Source of the DNA: Candidatus Bipolaricaulota bacterium
Lineage (GTDB): Bacteria > Bipolaricaulota > Bipolaricaulia > Bipolaricaulales > Bipolaricaulaceae
Direction of reading: 5' to 3'
DNA length: 47,099 nt
NCBI GenBank assembly: GCA_938083225.1
Contig: CALKCH010000027.1
Location: 1-47,099 of the forward strand
This document shows, piece after piece, positions 14,474 through 23,332 of this stretch. Within the stretch, counting starts at the first letter, position 1, and every line of letters starts with the position of its first letter. Made by a program: the position numbers and the translations under genes. A model generated the notes under the pieces. That model did not search any database, was not told the DNA's origin, and was given only the letters and a program-made list of their open reading frames with translations.

Positions 14474-16219
14474 ATGGCTTTGGTCCGGGCGAGCCAGTAC
14501 TTTCTGCCGACCTGGAAAGAGGAGCCGACCGAGGCGGAGCTTCCCAGCCACAAGCTCATGTTGCGGGCGGGGATGATTCGGAAACTGGCGGCCGGGATTT
14601 ACACGTACCTGCCCCTTGCGCGCCGCGTCCTCCACAAGATCGAGACCATCATTCGCGAGGAGATGGACGCCATCGGCGGTATGGAGATCACCATGCCCAT
14701 GGTCCATCCCGCGGAGCTGTGGGCCGAAACCGGAAGGCTTCAGGAATTTGGCCCGATCCTCGGGCACCTGCGGGACCGAGCTGGCCGGGAACTGGTGCTG
14801 GGGCCCACCCACGAGGAGGTCATCACGGACCTGGCACGCCGGGAGATTCGCTCCTGGCGGCAGCTCCCTCTCGTCTTTTACCAGATCCAAACAAAATTCC
14901 GCGATGAGCCTCGCCCCCGCGGCGGCCTCGTCCGCGCCCGGGAGTTCACCATGAAAGACGGGTACAGCTTCCACGAATCCCAAGAAGATCTAGACCGATT
15001 CTACCGGAAAATCTACCAGGCCTATCTCAATATCTTCCGCCGGTGCGGACTTTCCGTGGTGGTCGTGGAAGCGGACCCTGGCCTCATCGGCGGATCAGAA
15101 TCTCACGAGTTCATGTTGCCTAACCCCTTTGGCGAAGATTCTTTCATTCAATGCGAACACGGAGATTACGCGGCCAACCTGGAGAGTGCGGTGAGCCGGA
15201 AGGAGGAGGACGACCCTGCTGAACCCCTCCTTCCCCTGGAAGAGGTGGCCACTCCCGACTGCTACACCATCGAGGCGGTCGCTCAGTTCCTGGGTGTTCC
15301 CCCGCGGAAAACGGCCAAAGCCGTGTTTTACCGAGCTGGGGAGGAACTGGTGTTCGTGGTCATCCGCGGTGACCTGGAGGTGAACGAGGGCAAGCTGGCC
15401 CGGGTTTTAGGCCGGGCCGATCTCCGTCCCGCTAACGAGGAGGAAATCGCTAGGGTGGGGGCTGTCCCCGGGTACGCCTCGCCCAGGGGGATCCGCAGGG
15501 ACCGGGTGAAGGTGGTGGTAGACGATTCCATTCCCAAGGCGCGCAACCTCGTGGCCGGAGCCAACCGCGCAGGTTTTCACCTCAAGAACGTTAATTTCCC
15601 CAGGGATTTCTCAGCGGACATTGTGGCGGACGTGGCTTTGGCCAAAGAGGGACAAGCTTGCCCGCGCTGCGGTGGCCGCTTGAAAGTCCAACGGGCCATG
15701 GAGCTCGGGCACATCTTCAAACTGGGCACGAAATATTCTGAGGCCATGGGCGCTACTTTCCTCGATCGGGAGGGAAAGTCCAGACCCCTCATCATGGGCT
15801 GCTACGGAATTGGCGTGGGGCGCCTTCTGGCCGCTGTGATCGAAGCTCATCACGATGAAGAGGGGATGATCTGGCCTGTGCACCTCGCGCCCTTTGAGGT
15901 CCTCGTAAGCGTGTTGGACCCAAAACAGGGTGCTCTTCTGGAGTCAGGGGAAAAGTTGGCACAGGCTTTGGCCGAGTCCGGTTTCGAAGTGCTGTTGGAC
16001 GATCGGGATCAGAGTGCAGGCGAGAAGTTCCACGACGCAAAGCTTTTGGGCATTCCCATCCTTGTGATCGTGGGACCGCGGGCGGTCAAGCAAAATCAGG
16101 TGGAACTAGAACGCCGACCCGACGGAGCCAAGTTCCTCGTGGCAGGTGAGCCTAAAGCCGTGGTGGAAAAAACCACAGAGCTCATAGGCGCCAAAGGACA
16201 ACGAGCCAGCACATCATGA
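14474..16219 (+). CDS. proS: Prolyl-tRNA synthetase (bacterial type with editing insertion)
   Basis: 581 residues. Class II synthetase charging tRNA-Pro. The N-terminal catalytic domain shows the long bacterial form (RKLAAGIYTYLPLARRVLHK, GPTHEEVITDL, FRDEPRPRGGLVRAREFTMKD). Between motifs 2 and 3 there is an INS/YbaK-like editing domain (~255-395, including KTAKAVFYRAGEELVF). The C-terminal anticodon-binding domain ends with DDRDQSAGEKFHDAKLLGIP. ATG at 14474, 13 bases after the helicase stop, gives the canonical N-terminus (ASQYFLPTWKEEP). Last gene of the miaB run. Confidence 0.97.
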   Translation: MALVRASQYFLPTWKEEPTEAELPSHKLMLRAGMIRKLAAGIYTYLPLARRVLHKIETIIREEMDAIGGMEITMPMVHPAELWAETGRLQEFGPILGHLRDRAGRELVLGPTHEEVITDLARREIRSWRQLPLVFYQIQTKFRDEPRPRGGLVRAREFTMKDGYSFHESQEDLDRFYRKIYQAYLNIFRRCGLSVVVVEADPGLIGGSESHEFMLPNPFGEDSFIQCEHGDYAANLESAVSRKEEDDPAEPLLPLEEVATPDCYTIEAVAQFLGVPPRKTAKAVFYRAGEELVFVVIRGDLEVNEGKLARVLGRADLRPANEEEIARVGAVPGYASPRGIRRDRVKVVVDDSIPKARNLVAGANRAGFHLKNVNFPRDFSADIVADVALAKEGQACPRCGGRLKVQRAMELGHIFKLGTKYSEAMGATFLDREGKSRPLIMGCYGIGVGRLLAAVIEAHHDEEGMIWPVHLAPFEVLVSVLDPKQGALLESGEKLAQALAESGFEVLLDDRDQSAGEKFHDAKLLGIPILVIVGPRAVKQNQVELERRPDGAKFLVAGEPKAVVEKTTELIGAKGQRASTS

Positions 16220-16437
16220 CCCCTCATAGACCAAACATCACCGCCACCTCGTCGAGCGGCCCATAAACTGGCTTTTCTCAGCAGGGTCAGCCCATGCCAG
16301 CTGAGGTTTGGCAGAGGTTACTGACCAGGCCCATAGGACGGGAGGACAAGGTCCGTTTCCGCTTTTCCTGCCCGTGCCAAAAAGAGGCTGACTCATCCTC
16401 TCTAACTCCCCATCTCCTGGCGCTTTCACCGGGGCGC

Positions 16438-16466
16438 TTGACCGGCGCCGCCCGCGATGCTATAGT
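16438..16466 (+). promoter_or_regulatory. Promoter upstream of the first glycosyltransferase and rho
   Basis: TTGACC (16438-16443), 17-base spacer, TATAGT (16461-16466), a near-consensus housekeeping promoter. It lies at the end of the 276-base gap after proS, in which I see no RNA gene, terminator or other gene. 29 bases separate the -10 from the ATG at 16496, and no Shine-Dalgarno sequence is evident. Confidence 0.7.
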
Positions 16467-16495
16467 GCTTGTTGTACGCCCAGAATCGCACCCAC

Positions 16496-17131
16496 ATGAA
16501 AATCTCTGCCATCATCTCCGCATATAACGAGGCCGCACGAATCGGCGCTGTTTTGGAGCCATTGTTGGCCGCACCTTCTGTGGCGGAGATCATCGTCGTG
16601 GATGACGGCTCCTTCGACGGTACAGGCGATGTGGCCCAGCGCTATGGGGTCAAAGTGGTGCGACTTCCCGAAAATCAGGGAAAGGGGGCGGCGATGGCCG
16701 CGGGAGTACGAGCAGCTCAGGGCGATACGCTTCTCTTCCTGGACGCAGACCTCACCGGGCTCACAGCCCAGCACGTGGAGGATTTGGTGCGGGCTTATGG
16801 AGCTGGGGATGCGGAGATGGTGATCGCTGTTTTCCGTAAGGGCCGGGCAGCCACGGACTTCTCCCAACGCCTCGTACCCTTCCTTTCCGGTCAGAGGATC
16901 ATGCCCCGACACCTTTGGGAGAAAGCGGAGGCCCTCGTGCAAATCAGCGATTTCGGCATCGAAACAGCCCTGACCAAGTTGGCTTTTCGGGAAGGTTGGC
17001 GGCAAAAAACCGTGGTGTGGGAGGGCGTGAGCCACGTGCGCAAAGAGGAAAAACGCGGGTTTTGGCTGGGCCTTTGGGATCGCCTGCGAATGTATGCGGA
17101 TGTGGTGCGATCCATGTTCGGGCGGATCTAG
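16496..17131 (+). CDS. Family 2 glycosyltransferase (polyprenyl-phosphate sugar synthase-like)
   Basis: 211 residues, GT-A fold. MKISAIISAYNEAARIGAV opens the nucleotide-binding region, VDDGSFDGT the first acidic motif, KGAAMAAGVRAAQGDTLLFLDADL the DXD metal site. No membrane helices. It resembles cytosolic GT2 enzymes such as dolichyl-phosphate mannose or undecaprenyl-phosphate sugar synthases; donor and acceptor unknown. ATG at 16496 is chosen over an upstream in-frame TTG because the N-terminus then matches the family. It is followed 19 bases later by rho and probably co-transcribed. Confidence 0.85.
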   Translation: MKISAIISAYNEAARIGAVLEPLLAAPSVAEIIVVDDGSFDGTGDVAQRYGVKVVRLPENQGKGAAMAAGVRAAQGDTLLFLDADLTGLTAQHVEDLVRAYGAGDAEMVIAVFRKGRAATDFSQRLVPFLSGQRIMPRHLWEKAEALVQISDFGIETALTKLAFREGWRQKTVVWEGVSHVRKEEKRGFWLGLWDRLRMYADVVRSMFGRI

Positions 17132-17150
17132 CGCGGCGAGGTGAGCGGCT

Positions 17151-18398
17151 ATGGAGATCAGCGAGGTCCGAGCCCTCGGGCAAGAAAAGACCTTGGAGCT
17201 CGCGGAAAAGCTGGGCCTCAACGGGACGAATGAGCTTTCCCCCGCAGAGCTGGAGATGGCTGTGCTGCGCGCTTTGGCCGAGCGCCAGGAGCTCACCGTC
17301 ACCGGAGTTTTGGAGACTATGCCCGACGGCTACGGATTCCTACGAGATAAGTCCTGCATTCCCAGCCGCTACGATGTGTATATTTCCCCTTCCCAAATCC
17401 GGAAGTTCGCCCTGAAGGACGGGGACATCGTGCGGGGGACGGTGCGGCCGCCCCGCGAGGGCGAACGTTATTTCGCCCTGTTGCGGGTGGAGGATGTGAA
17501 CGGGCTGGATCCAGAAGTGGTGAGGAAACGCAAGGATTTCTCCCAGCTCACCCCCCTCCATCCCAACCAACAGTACGTGTTGGAGCACGATCCGGATGAG
17601 CTTTCCACCCGCATGATGGACCTGTTCGCCCCCATTGGGAAAGGACAGCGCGGGCTCATCGTGTCCCCGCCCAAGGCCGGCAAGACCACGCTCCTCAAAC
17701 ACATCGCTCAGGGTCTGGAGGCGAACTACCCGGATATCAAGCTGCTCATCCTCCTTGTGGACGAGCGTCCCGAAGAGGTCACGGACTTCAAGCGCTCGGT
17801 GCGGCGCGCTGAGGTTATCGCCGCCACGTTCGACATGGAGCCCCAGCACCACACGAAGCTGGCGGAGCTCGTGACCTCGGAGGCCAAACGCTTGGTGGAG
17901 GTGGGTTACGACGTGGTGATCCTCATGGACTCCCTCACCCGTCTGGCCCGGGCCTACAACCTCTCCATCACTCCTTCCGGGAAGCTTCTTTCCGGCGGCA
18001 TCGACCCCACCGCCCTGTACAAACCCAAGGAGTTCTTCGGTGCGGCGCGGAACATCGAGGAGGGCGGTTCCCTCACCATCATCGCCACGGCCCTCATCGA
18101 CACGGGTTCGCGCCTGGACCAGGTGGTGTTCGAGGAGTTCAAGGGCACGGGAAATATGGAGCTTGTGCTCAACCGGGATCTCGCCAACCGCCGAATCTTT
18201 CCGGCCATCGATCTCATCCAGTCCGGCACAAGAAAAGAGGAACTCCTCCTTGAGCCAGATGTCCTTCGCCGGGTGTGGATCCTCCGTAAGCTCATCTCCG
18301 AGATGCCGGACCCAGGGGTGGCCCTGGAGTTCATAAAACAGAGGATGGAACGGACAAAGAACAACAAGCAATTTTTGGAGCTGATGAACAGTGAATAA
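17151..18398 (+). CDS. rho: Transcription termination factor Rho
   Basis: 415 residues. Hexameric RNA helicase that ends transcription at C-rich sites. N-terminal Rho helix bundle (~1-45), OB-fold RNA-binding domain with PDGYGFLR (58-65) and RYDVYIS, Walker A PPKAGKTT (173-180), LVDERPEEV, Q-loop region with LDSLTRLAR-like MDSLTRLARAYN, and R-loop GTGNMEL. It lacks the long N-terminal insertions seen in some high-GC bacteria. ATG at 17151 behind GAGGTGAG. The 3' end overlaps the LysM gene by 8 bases. Its presence fits the near absence of intrinsic terminators in this window. Confidence 0.97.
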   Translation: MEISEVRALGQEKTLELAEKLGLNGTNELSPAELEMAVLRALAERQELTVTGVLETMPDGYGFLRDKSCIPSRYDVYISPSQIRKFALKDGDIVRGTVRPPREGERYFALLRVEDVNGLDPEVVRKRKDFSQLTPLHPNQQYVLEHDPDELSTRMMDLFAPIGKGQRGLIVSPPKAGKTTLLKHIAQGLEANYPDIKLLILLVDERPEEVTDFKRSVRRAEVIAATFDMEPQHHTKLAELVTSEAKRLVEVGYDVVILMDSLTRLARAYNLSITPSGKLLSGGIDPTALYKPKEFFGAARNIEEGGSLTIIATALIDTGSRLDQVVFEEFKGTGNMELVLNRDLANRRIFPAIDLIQSGTRKEELLLEPDVLRRVWILRKLISEMPDPGVALEFIKQRMERTKNNKQFLELMNSE

Positions 18399-19212
18399 CG
18401 TGTGGATCGTTGCTGTCTTGGCTCTGTGTTTGCCCCTGCTTTTTTTGCCGTTGACAGCTTCTTTGGAACTGGGCGGGCCGCCTCAAACCCTGAGCTCCTG
18501 GCAAGCCACCGCTTCCCTGTACGAAGTCCGTACCGGCGACACCTTGAGTTCCATCGCCTCCCGCTACGGTATGCCGGTGTCCTGGATCATGGTGTCCAAC
18601 AACCTCATGTCCACCACCATCTATCCGGGCCAGAAGCTCTACGTGCCCGCGGGCGGGGTCCTACACACCGTGAGAGCTGGGGAAACTTTGGCCTCCATAG
18701 CCGCTGCCTACGGAGTCAGCGAGACCGTCATCGCCGAAACGAACGGCGTGCGAGAGAACCCTCAGCCCGGCCAACGCCTGTACATTCCAAACCCCGCTAC
18801 TGTGCCGGCACCTTGGGCTGGCCAGGCCCAAGGATTCATGTGGCCCGTGCGCGGGTCGATATCTTCGACCTTTGGGCCGCGCATCCACCCCATCTACGGA
18901 ATCCCTTCTTTCCACACGGGGCTCGACATAGCTGTCCCTGAGGGAACAGCGGTGCGGGCTACCGCCTCGGGAATCGTCACATTCTCTGGTTGGCAAGAGG
19001 GATTCGGTCTCCTCGTCGTCATCGATCACGAAAATGGCTACGAGACTTATTACGGCCACCTCTCGAAGCTTCTGGTGAGCGCGGGCCAGAGGGTGAGCCA
19101 AGGGGAAGCGATTGCTTTGTCCGGCAACACCGGTCTTTCCACCGGGCCCCATCTGCACTTCGAGGTCCATTATTTCGGCTCTCCTGTGGATCCCCGGCCC
19201 CTTCTCCCGTGA
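18391..19212 (+). CDS. LysM-containing M23 peptidase (murein endopeptidase or activator)
   Basis: 273 residues. N-terminal signal or anchor segment (IVAVLALCLPLLFLPLTA), two LysM repeats (~42-88 and ~90-135, EVRTGDTLSSIASRYGMP and TVRAGETLASIAAAYGVS) that bind peptidoglycan, and a C-terminal M23 metallopeptidase domain. Zinc ligands are visible in HTGLD and HLHFEV, so it may be an active endopeptidase rather than an EnvC/NlpD-type activator. It acts in the periplasm on the cell wall. GTG start inside the end of rho; the 3' end overlaps murA by 4 bases, placing two wall genes together. Confidence 0.92.
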   Translation: MNNVWIVAVLALCLPLLFLPLTASLELGGPPQTLSSWQATASLYEVRTGDTLSSIASRYGMPVSWIMVSNNLMSTTIYPGQKLYVPAGGVLHTVRAGETLASIAAAYGVSETVIAETNGVRENPQPGQRLYIPNPATVPAPWAGQAQGFMWPVRGSISSTFGPRIHPIYGIPSFHTGLDIAVPEGTAVRATASGIVTFSGWQEGFGLLVVIDHENGYETYYGHLSKLLVSAGQRVSQGEAIALSGNTGLSTGPHLHFEVHYFGSPVDPRPLLP

Positions 19213-20453
19213 TCGTCATTGTCGGCGGAACACCGCTTGGCGGAGAGATTCGCGCCTCGGGAGCGAAGAACGCCGCGCTGCCCGCCATCCTCGCCAGCCT
19301 TCTCACCTCTGAGCCCGTGGTGCTCCACAACGTTCCCCGCCTGTTGGACGTGGAGACCGCGGTGGAATTGATCCGAGCTTTGGGCAAAGAAGCACGGTGG
19401 GAAGGAAACACACTGAACCTGTGGGGGGGAGAGCATTTGGCCTGGGAAGCACCGGCCGAACTGGTGCAGCGCATGCGCGCCTCGTTCCTGGTCCTGGGAC
19501 CGCTGTTGGCCAGACTCGGGCGGGCACGGGTGCCCCTTCCGGGAGGATGCGCATTGGGACCACGCCCAGTGGACTTGCATCTTCACGGGCTGGCCCGCCT
19601 CGGTGCCCATCTCGCCTTGGCGGATGGTGGAGTGTTCGCCGAAGCGCAGCATTTGCACGGAGCCTGCGTGTACCTGGATTTTCCCTCTGTAGGAGCCACA
19701 GAGCAGCTTCTCTTCGCAGGAGCGCTGGCCCAGGGCGAGACCACTGTGGTCAACCCGGCGCGAGAACCGGAAGTGGCAGACCTTGTAGAGTTGCTAAGAA
19801 AAATGGGCGCACAGGTAATTTGGCACACCGAACGGCTTACCATTCGGGGCCAACGAGAATTGGGAGGGGCCGAGCACACCCTCATTCCCGATCGGATTGA
19901 GACCGGAACTTATCTCTTGGCCGGGGCCATCACGGGGGGGAGGGTCCGGGTTCAGTCCGCCCAGCCCCAGCACCTCGCGGCTCTGGGGGACCGTCTGATC
20001 CTGGCTGGCTGCGAGCTGGAGCAAGGAGAGGATTGGCTGGAGGTGCGCGGTCCTGTGCGCCCCAAGCCTGTGGATTTGCGCACCTGGCCATATCCTGGGT
20101 TTCCCACCGATCTTCAACCGCCCATGGTGGCTTTCCTCGCCCGGGCCGAGGGCCGATCTACCGTCACCGAAACCGTTTACGCGGCGCGGTTCGGTCACGT
20201 AGAACCCCTCATCCAGATGGGCGCTAAAATTCAGGTGGCGGGGAGTATCCAGGTGGTGGAAGGTGTGGAACGGTTGCGGCCAGCCCAGGTAGAGGCCACA
20301 GACATTCGCGCTGGAGCGGCCTTGGTATTAGCTGCCCTCGCCGCGGACGGCGTAAGTTTTGTGGCCGCAGAACAACACCTGAGCCGCGGCTACGAAGATA
20401 TGCTGGGAAAGCTCGGGGCTCTGGGAGCCAAGGTATGGAGGGAAGAGGGCTGA
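19209..20453 (+). CDS. murA: UDP-N-acetylglucosamine 1-carboxyvinyltransferase MurA
   Basis: 414 residues. First committed enzyme of peptidoglycan synthesis, transferring enolpyruvate from PEP to UDP-GlcNAc. SGAKNAALP at 17-25 holds the catalytic Lys20/Asn21 pair. [15 protein letters not shown] at 111-125 holds Cys114, the fosfomycin-reactive Cys, so the protein is predicted to be fosfomycin-sensitive. FPTDLQP and the C-terminal [13 protein letters not shown] also fit. GTG start in a GTGA overlap with the M23 gene; the upstream open frame belongs to that gene's shadow. The 3' end overlaps hflX by 19 bases. Confidence 0.96.
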   Translation: MIVIVGGTPLGGEIRASGAKNAALPAILASLLTSEPVVLHNVPRLLDVETAVELIRALGKEARWEGNTLNLWGGEHLAWEAPAELVQRMRASFLVLGPLLARLGRARVPLPGGCALGPRPVDLHLHGLARLGAHLALADGGVFAEAQHLHGACVYLDFPSVGATEQLLFAGALAQGETTVVNPAREPEVADLVELLRKMGAQVIWHTERLTIRGQRELGGAEHTLIPDRIETGTYLLAGAITGGRVRVQSAQPQHLAALGDRLILAGCELEQGEDWLEVRGPVRPKPVDLRTWPYPGFPTDLQPPMVAFLARAEGRSTVTETVYAARFGHVEPLIQMGAKIQVAGSIQVVEGVERLRPAQVEATDIRAGAALVLAALAADGVSFVAAEQHLSRGYEDMLGKLGALGAKVWREEG

Positions 20454-21634
20454 GACCCCTGCTCATTGAGGACTACTTGGGCCAGCGGGCTCGCGTCTAT
20501 GGTGGGGAACGCGCGCTCCTCGTGGAGGTCACATCACCCGAAAAAAATCCGGAGGAACGTCTGGCCGAGCTTTCTGCCCTGGCCAAAACCGCTGGGGTAA
20601 CGGTGGTGGGAACCTGTGTGCAGCGCCGCACCCGGCCGGATCCAGCCACGTACGTGGGGCGGGGCAAGGTGCAAGAAATTCTAGATCTGGCCAGGGAAAC
20701 GTGGGCTGACACTCTGATCTTCGGGGTAGAGCTCACCCCCGCCCAGGCCCGGAACCTCGAGGAGCACACGGGGCTCAAAATCATCGATCGTTCTCAGCTC
20801 ATCCTGGACATTTTTGCCCTTCACGCGGGCACAAAAGAGGCTGCCCTTGCCGTGGAACTGGCCCAGCTTCGGTACCTTCGTCCTCGGCTGCGCGGATGGG
20901 GGCAAGTTTTGTCCAACCCCGGCGGAATTGTGGGCACGACGGGACCAGGTGAAACGCGGTTAGAGCAAAGTCGGCGGGCCATCCGCCGTCGCATCCAGGC
21001 CCTGGAGCGCGAGCTCAAGGAAGCCGCGCGGGCCCGAGAAATCCGGCGGGGCCGGCGCCGCCGCTTCGGTCCCCCTGAGATTGTTCTGGTGGGGTACACC
21101 AACTCCGGAAAGTCCACCCTGTTCAACGCCCTCACCCGGGGCGATGCCCTCGTCGCAGACCAACTCTTCGCTACCTTGGATACGAAAGTCCGCCGCACAG
21201 CCCTTCCCGACGGCCGCGTGGCCCTGGTCACCGACACGGTGGGCTTCATCCGCGACCTCCCGCCCCAGTTGATCCCCGCTTTCCACGCCACGTTGGAGGC
21301 CGTGCGCGAAGCTAGCCTCCTCCTCTTCGTGGTGGACGTAGCTTCCCCTGCGGCTGGGGAACAGTTGGAAGTGGTGCGCCGGGTAGTTCTCACCGAGATC
21401 CTGAAGCCCGAAGATCCCAAACCTCCGGTATTGTACGTGTTGAACAAACTGGATCTCCTGCGTTCTCCGGAGGAATGGGCCCGGGCGGAGATGCTTTCGG
21501 TCGAGGCTCAGCCCAGCGTGCTTGTGTCCGCCAAAACCGGGGAAAATTTGGCTGAGCTGCGCCGGCTCATTGCAGGCTCTCTTCTTCGCCCTGTACCAGA
21601 ACGAACGGGCGCTGGATATCATTACCCCGGGTGA
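20435..21634 (+). CDS. hflX: Ribosome-associated GTPase HflX
   Basis: 399 residues. GTPase that binds the 50S subunit and splits stalled or stressed ribosomes. N-terminal HflX domain with [13 protein letters not shown] (70-82) and the glycine-rich [16 protein letters not shown] (163-178), then a coiled helical linker. GTPase domain with G1 GYTNSGKST (220-228), switch II DTVGF, NKLD and SAKTGEN motifs. The C-terminal domain is short. The ATG lies inside the murA end; an in-frame start a few residues later is possible. The stop overlaps the next small gene by one base (TGATG). Confidence 0.95.
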   Translation: MEGRGLRPLLIEDYLGQRARVYGGERALLVEVTSPEKNPEERLAELSALAKTAGVTVVGTCVQRRTRPDPATYVGRGKVQEILDLARETWADTLIFGVELTPAQARNLEEHTGLKIIDRSQLILDIFALHAGTKEAALAVELAQLRYLRPRLRGWGQVLSNPGGIVGTTGPGETRLEQSRRAIRRRIQALERELKEAARAREIRRGRRRRFGPPEIVLVGYTNSGKSTLFNALTRGDALVADQLFATLDTKVRRTALPDGRVALVTDTVGFIRDLPPQLIPAFHATLEAVREASLLLFVVDVASPAAGEQLEVVRRVVLTEILKPEDPKPPVLYVLNKLDLLRSPEEWARAEMLSVEAQPSVLVSAKTGENLAELRRLIAGSLLRPVPERTGAGYHYPG

Positions 21635-21849
21635 TGGTTATGCGCTGGTGGCGCTACGGTGCGTTTGGTTTGGGGTTCCCACCCTTTTTCTTCTTTCGGT
21701 TTGGTCCTGGTCGCTTCGGACCGTGGTGGAGCCGTGAGGAATACCGCCGTTTCCTTCAGGATTATCTCCAAGAGCTCGAACGCTACAAAACCGAATTAGA
21801 AGAGGAAATCGCTGCGGTGAAGCGCGAACTTGGGGAGCTCGGGGAGTAA
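21634..21849 (+). CDS. Small aromatic/glycine-rich protein with C-terminal coiled coil
   Basis: 71 residues. The N-terminal half is rich in Gly, Phe, Trp and Arg (GAFGLGFPPFFFFRFGPGRFG), the C-terminal half is a charged coiled coil (LQELERYKTELEEEIAAVKRELGEL). The layout resembles DUF5320-type small proteins of unknown function. The start ATG overlaps the hflX stop (TGATG), which argues that it is translated; an alternative ATG is at 21640. Confidence 0.65.
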   Translation: MVMRWWRYGAFGLGFPPFFFFRFGPGRFGPWWSREEYRRFLQDYLQELERYKTELEEEIAAVKRELGELGE

Positions 21850-21888
21850 CCCCAAAACAAGGTAAGATGCGACGAGGTGATTCTGCCC

Positions 21889-23094
21889 ATGGTGATCCTT
21901 TGGCTTTTGGTAATCTTGGGTACGTTGGCCCTGGGGCAGACCCAGGTGGTCCTGTACTCCTCCGGTTTGTCTTTGGTGGAAGAGACGCGAAGGCTCCCGA
22001 TTTCCACGGAAGGAGTGCTGGAGCTTAGGGGCTTCCCTGAGGGCACGCTGTGGGAGACCCTTCGCGTGGAGGGTGTGGAAGCGTTGGCTCTGCGGCCCTT
22101 GCCCTCCGAGCCCTGGAACCTACGCCGGCTTTTGGGGCAAGAAGTTACAGTGCAAACGGAAACCGCAGCATTCCGGGGAATACTCCGGGAAATCACGGAA
22201 GAAGGGCTCGTGCTGGAAACTGCGGACGGTGTGGTGCTGGTGCGCGAATACCAGTGGGTGCGAGGTCCGCGCTACGTGCCCATCTCCAAAGTCCAAGCTC
22301 TCCTCCACTACCGCGCCCCCGCGCCAGGAGAAAAAGACCTGCGCTTCCAATACCTCACCCAGGGGGTGAGCTGGAAGATCACCTACGACGCGGAGTTAGT
22401 GGAAAGAACACTCGACATTTTCGGCAAAACTGTGGTCAGAAACGACACAGGTCTGGATTTCCTCAAGGCCAAAATCACCCTAATCGCCGGAGAAATAAAA
22501 ACCCAAACCAAGGAAGGTGTGCGCGCCTTGGCCCTGGCACCGGAAGCCACGCCCACCGAAGCCTTCGAGTACTATCGCTACGATCTTCCGGGAACCTGGG
22601 ACCTTCCCCAGGGTACGGTGGCGCTCCCCCTCGTTCGGGCGTCCCTTCCGGCCATCCGGTTCTACCGCCTAAGCGGAACCGCGGTAGAAGTAGGGGTACG
22701 TTTTTCCGCCGCGGATCAAGTGTTTCCTGCCGGGGAAATGCGGGTCTACACCGAAGGTATTTTGGTGGGAGCTGGAGCCATCCCCCATCTTCCTAAAGGA
22801 AAGAGCACCGAGCTGGTCCTAGGCTCAGCTTTTGACCTCTGGGGGAGTCGGGAGCAGGTGCACCAGGAAAAGGTTGGAGAAAATCTGTTTCGCAGCACTT
22901 GGCGCATCACCCTGCGCTCGGCGAAAGCCGAAGAGGTGAAGGTGGAGGTTATCGAGACTCTTCCTGGATACTGGCGGATCCTGAGTGCCACGCTTCCCTA
23001 TGAGCTCCTCGATGTTCAGCGTGCAAAATTTATTGTTCCTGTGCTCCCGGGCAAGGAAAATTCCCTGGAGTACACGGTGGAGTGGCGTTACTAG
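21889..23094 (+). CDS. Secreted DUF4139-type protein
   Basis: 401 residues. Signal peptide (MVILWLLVILGTLALG) followed by a beta-rich domain starting QTQVVLYSSGLSLVEETRRL and the segment YLTQGVSWKITYDAEL, which is characteristic of DUF4139 proteins. The C-terminal half is a beta-sandwich ending in YTVEWRY. The family has no established biochemical function; members are exported. ATG at 21889 is placed behind GAGGTG (21872-21877); an in-frame GTG at 21877 is the alternative. The next gene starts one base after its stop. Confidence 0.78.
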   Translation: MVILWLLVILGTLALGQTQVVLYSSGLSLVEETRRLPISTEGVLELRGFPEGTLWETLRVEGVEALALRPLPSEPWNLRRLLGQEVTVQTETAAFRGILREITEEGLVLETADGVVLVREYQWVRGPRYVPISKVQALLHYRAPAPGEKDLRFQYLTQGVSWKITYDAELVERTLDIFGKTVVRNDTGLDFLKAKITLIAGEIKTQTKEGVRALALAPEATPTEAFEYYRYDLPGTWDLPQGTVALPLVRASLPAIRFYRLSGTAVEVGVRFSAADQVFPAGEMRVYTEGILVGAGAIPHLPKGKSTELVLGSAFDLWGSREQVHQEKVGENLFRSTWRITLRSAKAEEVKVEVIETLPGYWRILSATLPYELLDVQRAKFIVPVLPGKENSLEYTVEWRY

Positions 23095-23095
23095 C

Positions 23096-23332
23096 ATGCC
23101 AGAACTGGATGAAGAATTAGCCAAATTGCGGGAGCGCTATTGTCAGGCACTGGAAAAAGCGTTTGAACGGGTTCCTGTGCGCGGTGGGGTTGTGTCCATT
23201 GAGGATCTCTGGATAGAGACGGCGATCCCCATGGATCTCATCGCGGAGCTTTTGGAAAGCGACGGGGTGAAGATCCCTCCTTTTGTGGAGCGAGTAGACT
23301 TAGGAAAAGCGAAGCGAAAGGGCCGGCGATGA
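23096..23332 (+). CDS. Small conserved-looking protein of unknown function
   Basis: 78 residues, soluble, no membrane segment or signal. Mostly helical with mixed charge (ELAKLRERYCQALEKAF), then an acidic middle (SIEDLWIETAIPMDLIAELLE) and a basic tail (GKAKRKGRR). I do not recognise it. Tight spacing (one base from the previous stop, ATGA overlap with the next start) supports translation, and the middle could be a small winged-helix-like fold, but that is speculation. Confidence 0.6.
   Translation: MPELDEELAKLRERYCQALEKAFERVPVRGGVVSIEDLWIETAIPMDLIAELLESDGVKIPPFVERVDLGKAKRKGRR

Noticed and set aside
16238-16429. A 63-codon minus-strand frame in the gap after proS.
   Set aside because: No ribosome-binding site, no recognisable motif, and composition unlike neighbouring proteins.
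16220-16437. A tRNA or other structured RNA in the longest gap.
   Set aside because: No TTCGA-type T-arm, no cloverleaf pairing and no SRP or RNase P signature could be found; only a 6-bp CTCAGC/GCTGAG repeat.
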